The position numbers and the translations under genes are program-made. A stretch of 64,000 bases of DNA from Stichopus chloronotus (Eukaryota; Echinodermata; Holothuroidea; Aspidochirotida; Stichopodidae), in the NCBI GenBank assembly GCA_021234535.1, contig SFZH01000008.1:20127358-20191357 (forward strand), given 5' to 3'. Under the pieces are notes generated by a model, which saw nothing but the letters and a program-made list of their open reading frames with translations, did no database searches and was not told the origin of the DNA. This document shows positions 35,413 to 50,500 of this stretch, piece after piece. How positions within the stretch are numbered: position 1 is the stretch's first letter; the number at the start of each line of letters is the position of its first letter.

Positions 35413-35525
35413 ATGTCTGGCTCGTGTAGATTGCTGATGAAATCTGTTTTGTTCAAGTTGGCAAGAGCTACCCAGTCTACACCATGTAGAATAAGTGGCA
35501 GTAGAGATTTAACGTTATTAAAAAG
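35413..35525 (+). CDS. MRPL47: MRPL47 exon 1 (mitochondrial presequence)
   Basis: It starts [20 protein letters not shown]: no acidic residues, evenly spaced Arg/Lys and hydroxyl residues, a typical mitochondrial targeting helix. The donor AG|GTACTT leaves two bases that make AGA (Arg) with exon 2. An in-frame Met at 35377 also exists, but its extension is less presequence-like. Confidence 0.75.
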
Positions 35526-38500
35526 GTACTTTTTTCCAATATCTCAGTTTTCTAGCTATCTGAAACTCCTGTTCGATGTTTGATAAGTTAGCATATTACT
35601 ACGGTAGGCCTACTGTAGTCCCTTTTAAACTTGAGTCATGTAGTTGGTATTAGTTTAGCGAAATTGAGAAAGGGAATCATTTCTGTACAACTGCAGAATG
35701 GCAACGCCCCACTCCAACTTTGAATTGTTCTCAAAAGAAAGTCTCGCCTGACGGCCTGAGTGCACTATAACAATGAGTAACTCCATTGTTGTCACTCAAT
35801 TTGAGGAGGGTCATTGCATTCTGCAATTGCTCCATCATTTCAACTTCAAGGAATAATGTACAGTACTAGTAATGGAAGTGGGAAGGGCCTAGTCTAAGGC
35901 ACATGCACCTCAGCCTATTGTACAGTAACTTTCTAAACCCGTTGCTAACAGTGGATAATACAGCACTAACAATGCGTCATTCCATTTGAAATCAACACAT
36001 TCTCAGGACATTTTGGCTGGTCACCTCTTGAGTTGGTTAATTCAGAGTCATTTTTAGCAGTTTGTAACTAAACCCTAGGGCTAGGATTAAACCCAAAATT
36101 TGAACATCATCGTTCCTGTGCTTTTGGAGTTGTGGGTGCCCCACCTACTTTTGCAGTTATGTGAACGTTAAAGTTCTGGGGGCCCAACTTTGATGGCTGG
36201 GTAGTTTCATGATGACATTGTGATGTCATCAGAGAAATTTCGAGTGCTTGACCTATAAAAACATCAGTTTAAATATTTTGGCTTCCTTTTCACTACAGTA
36301 TTGCAAAATTTCAATAGCATTTGCACGTGTGAAAAGTATGGATTTTAATACACAAACTCTGGTAACAGCATGATGCTGAAATGAACATGACATTTTAATC
36401 ACTGTATATCCTCTAGACTCTGTGAATTTAAAGAAAATCACAATCTATTTCACAGATGATTGAATAAAGTAGACTCCTCTATGAGACCAATCACTAATTT
36501 TCTAACTTGTGGGTTTTGTATGACTCCTTAAATGAATTGCATATGTATGGTAATGGCAGGATAGTAACAGCATGAGAAAAGGTACAGTATTGTATGTGTC
36601 TATACAAATCATCATGTTTTACTATAAAAATTCTGTAATTTGCTGTAGTGTATGTACAGTACTGTAGGTGCAAAGGAGTACATACAGCCAGCCAGGTGCA
36701 GCAAGATAGGGAGGATTTTAGTATTCCTTGTTAAAGGTCATTAAACTTTGATTTAGGTTATAGTTTTGAAACTGTGTCAATAGGCTCCAGTGAAGTGTAG
36801 TGGGAGTGAGAATTTTCAAACTTGGTTGATGAACTTCAAGACAAAAACCTCATCACATTAAAAAGCTTCAATTTTACCAACCACTTATGTCTGGTCCCTC
36901 CACAGCCTCTCTAAAACTCCTCCACATGTTTAATCAATGCAATGAATCCCTGTGTACACTGTTTGCTAAAAGCTACAGTACTCTTCATCTTTCAAATTTG
37001 CTGCCAATCAAAGAATAGAACCAGTCAAGAATTCTCCTATCCAGAACCCAAAACCAAAGCTTGGGGTGATGAGTTACTGCCTTTAAATTATACCTTCAGA
37101 TTGATGCCCATTACACCTAAAGTGAACATTATTTGATATTTAGCAAAAGTTAAAATCTTTACAATATTTACTTGTTGCTGTGTAGCAATAGTTTAAGCAA
37201 TCCTTACTTGAAAGCAAATCCTTTGCAGTGGAAAAGATGCTTCATGAAATAAAACTCTTGCTGGCATATCCCTACTGTACTAGTACAGTAAATTCAAGAA
37301 ACAACTGAAGAAGTAATGCAACAAAGGAGCGCTAGAAACCTAGAACCATCAAACTGTACAGTACCCTGAGTGGCATGTAAAATTGTAAACCACATCACCA
37401 AAACTGTACTTAGGCAATGAATGACTAGTAGTATCCAACTGATATCCTTGGTACGGACATGGGGTCACTTTGCCTCATTGAAGGTCAATGGAGTGGTATC
37501 CTTCCCAGTTATCCATGGATGGAGACGACAGCTTTTTTGCAATCTGCCAACTTTCTACCCACTATATCCACCTCTGCCAACTTTCTACCCACTGTGAACT
37601 TCACACTTGTGGACAAAAGGTACTTTAGCAACTTCTGCTCTCTTGCTTGCCAGCTAGGTCAGCAACTGATTGGACATCATCTACATGTGAAGCAGCCTGT
37701 CCAACATGAATTGATATGTCTGTCAATTGCCATCTACTTTCCCTTTACTATGGTATGGCTGGTGGTGAGAAAAGTTCCAGGACATCTTTATTCTACAGAT
37801 ATTAATCACAGTCACACTTGAAACAAGTTGCTTGCTGTTTTGAACTTATTGTGAGAAAGTGAAGTTACCTGACAGAATTTTCTCAGAATATGTTCAGTCT
37901 CCTACACCCATCAACAGCTACCACAGTTGTACCTGTGCAAAGCAGGCTGTCTTTGAAAGTTCTCAAAAGAGGGACAAATTAGTCATGCATCCAGGAAGTG
38001 CTTATTAACCAATATGAAAGGATGCATAGAGAGATGGATAGATTCTATTCATTTTGTAATTGTATTAAGCAAGCAACTGGAGTGTCGTAAAATAAAGCTT
38101 TCAAGTCCAAATTGCTCACTTGTATTGAGACTTCAGACAATAGCCTGACGATATGGAACCTTTAACCTCCACCTACAGTTGATCCTCATCCTTTGTTTCC
38201 TGTGTTTTTCAACATCGCGTCATGCTGTTACCAAGAAGTAACTAGTGTGACAAAAATTCATATCACTATAATGTACGAAACCGCATTTAAGATTCAATAT
38301 GTCCAAATGGTATACATTTTAAATAAAAGTGTTGTCTATATTTAGAATAAATGCTGGAAATTATCAAAAAGCATGTTGGTAAGTCTAGATCCTACCTGCA
38401 GAATGCTCTAAATCTGTTGCAAAACAAAATTAGTGAAGATGAATTTTCTAAAACCTGAACTACAGTGCCTTTACCTAAGTCCAGGAGTGACATCATGGGT

Positions 38501-41500
38501 TAGCATATTTTATGTTAAAGTTTGATTTCACATTCTCTAAATCATGTTCATTCAGTGTCATGCGGGGGGGGGGGGGGGGGGGGGGGGGAGGTGGGTGCAA
38601 TGACTGCCTTTAAATTAAGAAGTCTAACTTTACACAGATAGGGCTTTCGCTAGATATTTCCTCTGCCAATTTACATTGAAGATACACGCCAACTAAATGA
38701 GGGTCAGTTACAGTAATAACTGGTTCAGTAGCCATTACATCTACAGTACAGTGAGCAGCCCAGGTCTACACGGGGAACATAACTAAAGAATTATTGTCCC
38801 TTATTTTCAATACATTCATTTTTGTTTCATTAACAATGCAACATAAAGTTCAGCAGAAGGACTTTTTGTACAGTACAGTGCTTTGTGTAAACTCTGCTTA
38901 AATGTACTGTAGGTGTGAGCAGTGAGTACAGTAGTTGTGAGTAATGCAATATATGTTTGTACACAAAACTCATAACATTGCTCCTTATCAAAACTTTCAT
39001 GATTACTATGATATTCTCTCGCTAAAAGCTTTGTAATATAACTATGACGTACTGTAGTTGTTGTGACTTGTTCGTGGTAGGCATCTCAACTCTTATTCCA
39101 TGGTCTAATTGTAGCTGGTTTGGTGGCCTTGTGACCCCAGGGGAACATTGTGTACTTTGAAAGTTTGTCAAACTTTCCAGAGTCAAGTGTGAAGCAGGGT
39201 CTGGTTCACAGGCATTGTTTTTTTTTTTAACCACACACAAACATTACCATGATAGCTAATTGTATGTCAAAATAACTGAGTGCATGTGTCAGCTGGTGTA
39301 TGCTGGGGTATAGCTTAGATGTACAGACTAGAATGGGCAATGACACTAGTGTTTTCATGTTGTCTTCTAACTTTTGTTTCATGCAGTGGTTGGTGGTCAC
39401 CTACATTATGTGATATGAGGTAGTTAGGTTTTCTTTTTTCTTTTGCTGCATATGGTACTGTGTTGTAAGAATGTATAGTAAAGCCTAGGGGCCATTAGCA
39501 CTACAGTAGGTAAGTGGCCTGTGTAGCTCAGTTTTCATATCATAATAAAACCACTGATGTAAAGAACAATTGGCTTTCTTATTTATGATTCAAAGCAACA
39601 TGCATATGGCCATAATATCATGAAAATTTGAGCTCCATGAGATCACTTTCCCATTAGCAACATTTTAAATAGAATTTCAGCAGAGTTTATCCATAGATAA
39701 ATGAATGATGAACCACAAGGTCTGTGGACTCAGAGGCTATGCTGCAATAACCCTATTGTTATTATTGAGAAGTGTGCCTCTTATCTGATCACTGTGTATG
39801 CACAGGGAATGATGATGGCAAGAGAGAAACAAACAAATTAATCAACCTCACTGGAGTAGAGAATCTTTCTGGCAGGTCTGGGCAGACCGGCTAATGGGAA
39901 TTTCCTCGAATGTCTCTAGCATACCCACATTTGGGTAGGACTTCACTCAAAATGAGAGAGCCAAATTTAGTGTGGAAAATTTAACTTTTTGAACTTCACT
40001 ATCTTTGGATCATCCCATCATCATTCTGCCTTTTTTTTACTGCACATCCAATATTAGATATGAGTTACTGTAATACATGTAGGAATTTTCCCGCTTCCAT
40101 AAAAAAGTGAGCAACTGTTAAAGTTGGACCCCCATAACATTAAAGTTCTGCTGCACATACTGTACATGTAATGTACATTGCAGAAATCTCAGTGGTGAAA
40201 AAGCACTATATTTATGGGTCTTTAAACTATGGTTACTTTTGAAACATACAGTTCCAATGAATCGCATTTCAGTCACCTGGTGATGCCACAAATACCTACC
40301 AAAGTAGAGAATATATATGACTTTGTAATTCAATATTCAAAGCATCCTGCTTATGGCTATAATACCATGAAAAATTGACCCCTCCAGCATGCCCACATTT
40401 TCAGCAGAACATGGCCCAGCAAAAACAAAGCTTTAAAACATTGGATTTTTGAGATTCATTGTAGTCACATCTGTACATATTCAATCATTATTCATTCTAG
40501 CAATTTTCTTCCAAACCTACAATCTTGGACAAAATTGTTGGGACACTTTGTCGTACGTTGCAAATATAATGCCGAATTTTAGGTGAGAGGATAACATGAA
40601 ACCCCGTGCCCCTTTCCAGTGTTGCGTTATAGAAGTGAATGTTCCCTTTGAACAGCAATCCTATAGCCAACATTGAAAGGGGGTGCGGGGTGTCCCAAGG
40701 TATTTTGTCCAAGATTGTCTGAGTTTTTTGGGAGCAATTTTGGAGCGTAATTTGGAAAGAAAATTGAACATTTTTGGACAAGGTGCATCATAAAAATTAG
40801 TTATCGGGGCCCAAGGGTGTGGGGATTTTCAAATAAAGTATTCTGAACTTCGACTATGAACATAACAAGTTTAATTTTAATTTTGGGGGTTCATTTGTAT
40901 ACGTTTTGTTTGGAAGGAGTGGTCATGAATGGATAGATTGTTTCATGGTTTTGCATGCGGACAGAAATAGTTGCGTTTAGAAATACTGTAACATTGGTGG
41001 GCAGCTGTTGCATTGCAACAGGAGTGTTACTGTAATTGTAGAATGCTGGTAGGAATCCCAGTTAGAATATATTCTGAATTAGCTCCACGTTCTACCAAAA
41101 TGCGTTAAAGTCAGAACTGTAGATTCAGCTTAATATTAAAATAATGGTAGAACGTTAGTAAAGGCTGGTTTTTTACATTTTTGGCCGCTAAATCAAAATT
41201 TGTGACTGCAATTTTTACATTGCATGAAGCTGGTAACATATGTAATCTTCAGTCTTGTGATCTACGCAATTTTCCCTCGGGTTGCTTAAATTTTCCTTTC
41301 AAAACATTTGGTAGAATGTGGGTTTTATTAACCTATACTGTCGGACGCTGTTGTTAGGTCTAAGTCAGCTTGGATGGGGAGGCCGGGGCTCGATTCACGG
41401 CATGACCATAGTGTTTTTCACTGCTCAATTATCCATTTATAAACTCAAATGTCTGTCAGCTTCTCATTTTTCATTCATTCATATATAACATAAGGTAATA

Positions 41501-44500
41501 TATACATATTAATATAAATATTAATATAATGATACAGCTCTAACAACAAATATGTACTCTGAAGTCCGTTGAAACTGCTTAAAATGACTGACATATTACA
41601 GTGCACCATGTACAGTACGATAGAATGGGTGCCACAATGTCACTGTTATGTGAATATGAGCAAACGTCACATTTATTAAATTTGCATTTTAGGGGTTTAT
41701 TTTGTATAATGATAGTACACTTTGTTACCCAGATTAACCTGCAAGTCAGTCATAACAGTCATGAAGCGTAGCTACTTTAATAGCAGACACCACGCCATCA
41801 CTGTAAACAATTTGAATAAATAACACATAAACATCAATCTTCTTCAACGGACCACAGTGACTAACATGTTAGTTGTTTGTTTTTTGGGGGGTGTTTTTTG
41901 TTTTTGTTTGTTTGTTTTTCTTCGGTACCTGTCTCAATATCAGAGTTTGAGCGGAAACTACGTCATTTGTATCATACAAAATGTTTTAAAGGAGTTTCCT
42001 GGTCGACAAGATTCATTGGAGTTATGATGTTACCTCCCCAATGACTGCATTTTATTCAGCACATTTAGTGCAAATACATGGATTTGACTGGCTTATTCCT
42101 CCCTTTACTCCGTAATAAAATTGACAACATTCACGCAATAATATTATTACACTAAACCCACTTCAATATAGGCCCAAAACATGCCAAACATGCACTGTTG
42201 ATGTTTCTTGTTGAAAGGAATAACACCCCCCATTTTGCCGTTTAACTTATTTCAAATTGACGATTTTTCCTGTGTCCCGCACATGCCTCTAAACCCTCGA
42301 AATTCTCAGACAATCTTGGACAAAATTGTTGGGACACTTTGTCGTACGTTGCAAATGTAATACTGAATTTTAGGTGAGAGGATAACATGAAACCCCGCGC
42401 CCCTTTCCAATGTTGCGCTATAGAAGTGAATGTTCCCTTTGAACAGCAATCCTATAGCCAACATTGAACGGGGCGCGGGGTGTCCCAAGGTATTTTGTCC
42501 AAGATTGTAGGTCTAGAGAGTTATTTTTTTCTCAATAGTATTACTGTACATTGAGAAAAACATGTTGAGTTCAGAATCCATGACCACACGCAAACAACAG
42601 ACAATGATTATGCTTGAATGAGCACTCATAGTACTGCTAGGAATAGTGTGTTAGCATACTGTACATACGTATATATTATGGGGATAATGTACACGTATTA
42701 CAGGGTTAGTGGATCCAGGCACCTAACAACCAAGTTCGCTCTCATAGTGTAGCGGGTTATGCACTTATGATGTGATTGTATCCTTCATTCGAATCCTCTT
42801 CTAACCTCTTTCCTTCGCCAGTTTAACTTTTCTCGTTTCTTCCACACATTTTCACAGCTGTTCCTTTCACAGAATGTCTATATAACTTTGTGAGATTAAG
42901 CAAAAAAAAAAAACAACTGAAAAAAAAAATCAAAGATGAAAAAGTAGAAGTAGACCCTATACCAACTGTTTTAGTTGTCTGATACCCTTGTTAATATCAC
43001 TTCGGTCACAGATTCTAAATTCGTACCTTTTTTTTTCTTTTTTATTTGGAAACATAAATCCAAATTTCAGAGGAGGGAGATCAAGTAACAGCATTCATCA
43101 GCTACAATTTTCTGGAGGGAAGATACCCCTAGAGGCAGGAGCAAGACAGTTTCACACTTCCGGTGAAAGGAAAGGCTTAGAAGAGTTCTTTGGAGATCCA
43201 AAGTTATGGAGTGAACCAGACATAAAGTCAGGTAACAGTGTGGGACAGATGACCAAGAAACTAGCATGAACATTCATTCAATGTCAATATCACCTCCCAA
43301 GAACTCTGCATTGATTACATTGCAATTATTTATTCTGTGTATAATTGTATCTGTTGTGTATGGACAGCACTGTGAAGGTACATGCTGTGCAGGGTGCGGT
43401 ATACCAAAGTACTGCATGACTCAGCGTTTCATTAATCTTTCAAAGTTTTCTGTAGGTCAAGCGGTGATGCCCATAATTCCACACTTTATATTGCATAGTA
43501 GACTGTGTTATTTATTGGTTGTATTGTCTGATTAAATCGTATTCTCAGACTGAACAATTCAAAAGCAAGGTACAAACAAATTCAAGAGGCTGTTTTTTTT
43601 TTTTTTTATCTAAAGCTTGTATAACAAGTGATGCAGACACGAAGTAATAACCATTAAATTGTCCAACAAGTGAAATCTTATGCAATTACAGATATGATTG
43701 TCACTGGTAGTGGGGCTAATTAGTAAACAAATTAACAATGAATCATTTGCTTTGTGCTTTTCTTTCTGACATTTTGGAATTCTGCCTTGTAGAAGAAAGA
43801 ACCTGCGCAGTACACTACAGGCTGCCAAGTGGGAGGTGTATGGATTTGAACAGAATAATAATTTGAATAAATGTAATCACCTGCTAAATTTAAATAAAGT
43901 AAAACAAGTGGGGGTGTAAGATAAAATGTGAATTGCAAATAAGAATTGAAGATGTTTCAATTTTGTTGTTCAAGTCACCCCTTCCTTTATAAAAGAGTAC
44001 ACAATTTTGTTACTACATGTGGTGAATATATACTGCGAGTTCTCTACCAATGTGCTGTGAACTTGCTGAGAAAAAAAGGAGTTGGTCATGCATGGTCATG
44101 CAGATCAATAATGAAATATCTATGATGACAATTCCTGTAGGGACATACTTTAATTTTTTTGTGGCTAATACCTTTGTATTTCATAGTTGGATGTTTGGAG
44201 GGTGGGGGACAGGGTGTACAGTACAGTATTTGATGATAAAGGAAGGAGTGTAGAGTAGGAAATTAACTCTTCTTTCTCTGACGTATTTTTTGTGAGCTTC
44301 TGTAGGTTTTGCAGTGAAAACAACTCAAGGTAAAATGTTACTTTCATTAATGTACCATTTATTCCTTCAGGAAGGGAATGGAGAGTTGAAGACCTTCGAC
44401 TTAAGGACAATGAGACCATTCATAAATTATGGTAAGCAGCTGTTAGCACTGTCGGTAATCTTTTAAGCTTTTGACCTATTGGGGCACTGCTTAAATTTTG

Positions 44501-47500
44501 AAGTTATTGCATGTGTACTGAAAAAGCAAAAAGATAAGATTATGTTTGATCTTAACTTTATCTTTATTGTTAAATGTACACGCAAGGTAGTATATGAAAG
44601 GACTATGTCTTTCAATGAAGGAAAATGACAGTAACTACTTTGAAAAGTAACGGGATTGGCATAAAAACAGTAAAAAACAGAAGTCATATTTGAAAATTAA
44701 CGGTTCTTACTGTAACCGCCTACATAATGAATACGCAACAGTACAGGTCTCACTAGTGTATCAAAAACATCCTACTCAAGTCGTCACTCCTTGGTAGGTA
44801 TCGGGAATTGTAGTATTTGGTGAAAGGAAACACTGTATTTACTAATAACCTATGAACTGAGCACAACCTTGCCCGTGGCGTCAGTGATCCTGAGTTGTTA
44901 ACTGAATATTCAATACTAGTGTACTTCCCACTGGCTTGTTCAAAGAAGCATACCGTTGATTTGAATGAAAACTGTCAAACACTACATTATCGTATTCTAC
45001 ACTTTTTGTCGTTATGTTAGAAGAATTTGAAATCATATGGCAAAATTAACCAACTGAAACCTATTTATTTTCCCAGATTGTCTGAATGGTGTAATTAAAA
45101 GCCTTATCAAACTTTTGGAAATGAAATTTCAATGTTTTTACTTTTTGCCTAGATGCACGCAATCACTTTAAGTCTATGATGTCCTATGAAGAACTGTTAT
45201 TGTAAATGTCAGGGAATTGTACTTATCAGGGTTTGGGGATGGGCATTATTTTAAAGTGTTGCATCTTTATCATTTCTGTATTGTTTCTTTATTCATTGAT
45301 TACCAAAGTACTGTTAAACCATTTCTTAAGTATATTCCTTTCTCTGTAGGTGTGATGACCCCACATATGTTTTATTAATGTGTATGTAGTGAATTCTTCC
45401 TCCCCCCTTTGTTTTAAGTTTTCAGAAATCATCACTTTTACAGTGAGTTAGGTTACATATCAAGTCCACTTGATATGGATTCTTACACTGTACATAATGA
45501 CCCCTTGTTCAGACCCCCTCCCATGGCCAATTACTATGAAAACTTCACTTCTGATGCAGCTACTTACCTTGTGTAGTAGTATCCCTAGCATGACAGTACA
45601 GACCATATCTAAACTGTACTTCTCACAGCAAAACTACAGTAGTTTAAGTACAGTACTGATAGCTTGTGGCCTGTGTGCAAACTATGTTCCAACTTGTGAA
45701 CACCACCTGTGTTATGGTTAACCTTTCAGCTGTTATCAAGTATTGTTACATTACTGTGAGAATATTTCTTTGCAATTCCTGTTTTCGTTATTGTTCAATA
45801 TCTAGGACTGATATATTAATAATGTACAGTATGGCCTCCACTATGATATTTTTTTGCATATGTCCAAAGCTGCAAAGTTACAGATAAAACTAAAGACAGG
45901 ATGCACATGAGGGCCTTCACATGTCCGTTTATGGAATTTTGAATTCACAAAATGGACATTTGTCATATTGAGTGTTGCTTGCAAAGAACATGGATTTGTT
46001 TAACGTTGTATCGTTCTCGTTTGTTATATTGCCATTCATGTGACACCTCTAACCTTTGTAGGCACCTTCATACAGTACCCTTGATCCAAACAATGCACAG
46101 TTAGTCCCAGCTCTGTACTCAGTGCAGTATGCTATATGATATGCCATGCAATAGTTAGACTAGTGCAGTTATTAAAATTAGTAAATTGCTATGTTTTCCA
46201 TTTGTCGGCTTGAGGTAAATATTTCATTATCTGACAGCATTTTTTACATATCATATATGAATATTAGAGCCCCCCAATATAGACAAGGGCAATTTGAGTG
46301 TATTCAAATATGTTGAATGGGAGCATTGGAGTGTGTTCTCATATTGCTTTGTTTGTTGGTTTGGTTTGCTAGTTTCTCTTTACTTTATTTGTCGATGTTC
46401 AACCAAATGCCAGAAAGGAAACAATCAGCTCACTGCATTTCCGCTTACAAGTGACTTATTTTTTCTCTTCTTTTCTTTCTTGTCAACACCCATTTAACAA
46501 TCAGAGAGAAAAATATTGTGATCTCAATCTTGGCCACATGTACCTTTCAAAAGAACAGTTTGCAAATAAGTGAGGACTTTTTGTATCAACCACAACATTT
46601 ATTGTCAGTATATGCAAAAGTTCTTTGTAGGTAATCCATGCATTGGATTACCTCACTGAAATTAATTTTCTTGTTAATACAGCAATCATATATAGCTTTA
46701 TTTTACAGAAATTTTACAAAAGTTGTGATAAAAGCTTTTCAATTATATCAGATACCAACATCAAACTGGCATATTTTGTGACAGCCAAGTTTTTGTGGGT
46801 AGATATTTGACATTATAGATAAGCAGAGATAAGCAGAAATGACGTGCAATAGATACCATGAAACAACGATGTAAAGAATACCAGGGAACCTCTGAATTTG
46901 ATTGAGATGCAAATATTAAACTTATATAATTATGCTTGTGCATGCAGTATACAAATATTTGGTTATAGATGCTTGTTGCCATGAACTGACTGCCAAAATT
47001 CTAGAGAGAAAGGTCATTTGCAGCCACAGTAGTCCAAGTCGTATGGAAAGTCGCAAGAAAGTCTTTTCCATTCATGGATTTTACTGTGGAAAAATTAACT
47101 GGTCGTTATGTTCAGTGCAGGTGGAGGCAAGAAGTGAATGCCTGCAGTACTACTGTACTTCTATGCTTCTGACATCTGTGCTTAAAGTTTTGAAAGTATC
47201 GTGGCTTTTGCCTTGCATCTATACAGAACTGTAACTCGAACAACTGATAGTTACTGTTCGTTGGTTCAAAATGTGCAAGCCAGTGACTAACAGCTAGGCA
47301 GCCATATTTCAGACCCAAGTTTCCTTTATCATTCGGAAACAGCATTAACTGATTATTTTTGGCAGTTATGGTTAACATACAAATGCCACATTCTTATGTG
47401 CAGTGTAATTGTCAGTTTCCAGTGCACTTCTGATACGATGTCCTTGTGTTGGCCATGTGCCTCCCTTTGGAGCAATCTACACTGTCTACAACTTACTATA

Positions 47501-50500
47501 AAAGTTAAATACAGTATCGTTAACAAGCTAAGTTCAGTATCGTTAAAAAGCTAAGTTCTGAAGCGTTGTCGTTCCCCCATCTCTTCTCAGGTTCATATTA
47601 TCTTGTGAAAGGGTTTTAGAGAGCCTTCCTTGAGAGATTATTTTTCAAAGCCACTCTCTCACCGTTAAACCCATCTTGCATCAAGCTTCTCCACCACACA
47701 GTATCTGATGAGCCTACTAGCAGGTTCTACGTTACGTACACAGAACTAAAGAAAGTCACTCTGGGATTTGTTGTCCTTTGCACTAGATTTTTAAATATGG
47801 GACTGAATGTCCAAATTTCAGCATATATCTAATGATAATGTTCAACTATGTTGTCATGTCGATGATTACGATACTGTAGATGGTCTCATATTAACCTGTA
47901 AAGCAAGGTGTCACATTCGACTCCACAACAAAGTGGAAGCCCATCGAAAGGTATATCTTTGGGTACCCGGATGCCCAAAAAACTATGTACTTTGGTTATG
48001 TGTGTCTAAACCAGTGCTGTAGTTGAGTGGATAAAGGTGGTGGCATTTGAAGCAATGAAGCTCAGCAATCAGAAGGTTTTGGGTTCGTTCCCTGGCTGGG
48101 CCCCAGTGGGATGGGTTTTACATCCAAGAGTAATCTGAGGTTTTCCCGTCCGAACTGACATTGTGAAAAAGACACCAAATTTGATCCAAACTTGTTAAGT
48201 CGGTAGTCAGTCGACATGAAGTTGTAAAATATAAGCAACAGGCTTCTTCCACACTTGTGTGGTCAGTTAGCACCATAAAATAATTGCCCTTCGAGGCCCG
48301 AATTAAATTTTGGCCCCGGTGTAAACACTAGTAACAACTACTGCTGTTACAACCATTGTTGTCTTGGTTTTTACAGTCATGACTGTAATACAGAACAGCA
48401 ATGTACATGATTGAAACAACACACCTTGACCAGATCCTCTACTGGACTGCAAGCTGCACTATTCAAACTTTTAAGCCATTGTGTCATTCGATCTTTTTTT
48501 ATGATGGACATGCAAATTATGAAAACATTGTTTTGTATGTTATGTAAAATGATTGCATGCATGTACACAAAATAGAAATGTGACACTTTCATGTCCAAAA
48601 GTATATGTATTTTAATTTCACTTCACGCAATTTTGGGAAATAAATACTGTAGGTTTCAGGGGGTAAATTCTGTGACATGATTTAAAATTCTCATTGCTTA
48701 ACAAAAAGTGTAAAATATGATAATGCAGTGGTTGGCAGGTTTCATTAAACTACGGTAAGCTTCTCTGAACAAGCCAATGGGAAATGTAAACACTAGTACG
48801 GAATATTCAGTTGCTTGTAACACAGTGTGATCAGTTCGTAGTTTCTGTGTAAACACAGTGCTTCATTTCATAATGTACTACAGCTCCCAATGCCAATCAA
48901 GGAGCAGTATGTGAGAACTGCGCTGTTGCTCAAAGGTGTGGTCTACTGATTTGAAGAGCAATTAATTTATACTGATTCTTATCTTTTTTATTGTTTTTAT
49001 GCTGTTCCCTTTGCTTTCAAGTTAGTGACTGTCATCTTTGTTCACTGAATTGCATAATCCGCTCATGAACAAATTTGCAAGGTCATTTGAAAGGAAAGGA
49101 AGGCCTGCAAAATCAATCATAATGTTATCCTTACTTCTTGTTCCATACATTTATGCAATCACTTAAAGTTGAGCCGTCCCTTAGCATCAGCCAGTTTTAG
49201 AAACCGGAGGAAAGAAAGATGTTACATTAAACCATTTGGGAAGTTTGACAAATTACTTATTTTTTATTTTTTTTTGGGTAGCAGATGAGGGGGGATTTTC
49301 AAAACTTTGTTATGCCTGTGTTCAGGGTGTGTTCAGGGTATTGACCCGTCAGTTGTGCGCCAGTTGAGTCATTTCTGTTTTTGAGTTCCTGGAAAGTTGC
49401 AGGGTAAAGACCATGTGCGATGCATAACACATTTGTGTGACAAATATTTCATCAGCCGTGTTTCGGGGATTTTTAAAGGGAAATAGGGCATTTAGAATAC
49501 ACCGACATGACAAAAGAAATTAGCGGTAATCTTTGTTAAACCATTCAGTCTCATCAATAAACATCTACCAAAGCTTCATCGTCTCAAAACATTACGCATG
49601 TGATGAGTAACTGAAAATGCATCCTTTGAAATTTTAAAAGTTTGGGTGAACAAATTAGTGCAGAGTAACAAATAACTGAATGTCTATCTGTGAGGAGCTT
49701 ATTTCTTGAAAAGAAGGCTACTGTCCTTCCTTATTTTGAATAATCTGTCATTCTATGTCCGTCAACATTGGTTTAAAAAAAATGCATGTTTTCTGTAAAA
49801 CAAATGCCCTATTTCCCTTTAAATTTGACAACAGTTTTGTGCCAGAAATCTTCTTGTACAGTGCATGTTCAGTACAGCACTGTGCAGTACACATCTTGTA
49901 ATGCAAACACTGCAGTACTATAGGACCATATCTTTTTAATTCTTCGCATCACATTTGCTTTATCTTCCTGATGTTGAACTGGTTAATAAGAATTTGAGTT
50001 GTCATGATCTTCAAACCTTGGTATGTTTAATGATGCATCCAGGTGAACCAATCAAGACATTATTAAAGTTGAGACTTTGTGCATAGTATTCATGCATATT
50101 CTTGAAATTTAAAGTGGCATTGAAAATTTCTAGCTGGTTCAAGAAGATTTTGCTGCAAATTTGACATCATGTTGGTTCCTAAAGTCTTTCCAGTGTAAGG
50201 ATATGTGTGTGTGACATAAATGTAAGTAGTTTGTGCTGTTCAATGTAATTTGTCTAGTACATATTCTCCCACTGAAGTTGAAGTATCTTAGTCAGGATGC
50301 AGGATTGAGAGGTATTATGTTACCCAATAAGTTGCCCATACCAGCTCACCAATTGTGATCTCATACTAACACTTTACTGTACAGTACCTTGAGAGTTAGC
50401 AATACCAGTACAAATCAGTGTTGATTGGATGTTGAAAGACAAATGGCCAACTGATGAATATTCATCTTGTGCTGAAAGAAGTATTATTTAAATTATTGTT

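Larger units (their letters stand above)
35526..43070. other. MRPL47 intron 1 (7.5 kb)
   Basis: No coding sequence was recognised. It holds two copies of the palindromic element, a 25-base G run, a local direct repeat of TCTGCCAACTTTCTACCCAC (near 37543 and 37574), the tRNA-like remnant and many TACAGTA/TACTGTA words. Confidence 0.8.

Noticed and set aside
37459..37821. 120-codon frame in MRPL47 intron 1
   Set aside because: No domain or splice signals, and it includes a local direct repeat that explains its repeated SANFLPT words.
40497..40781. Two similar frames (here and at 42306-42488) sharing [15 protein letters not shown]
   Set aside because: They are frames across the two copies of a palindromic non-coding element. 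The similarity reflects repeat identity, not a gene family.
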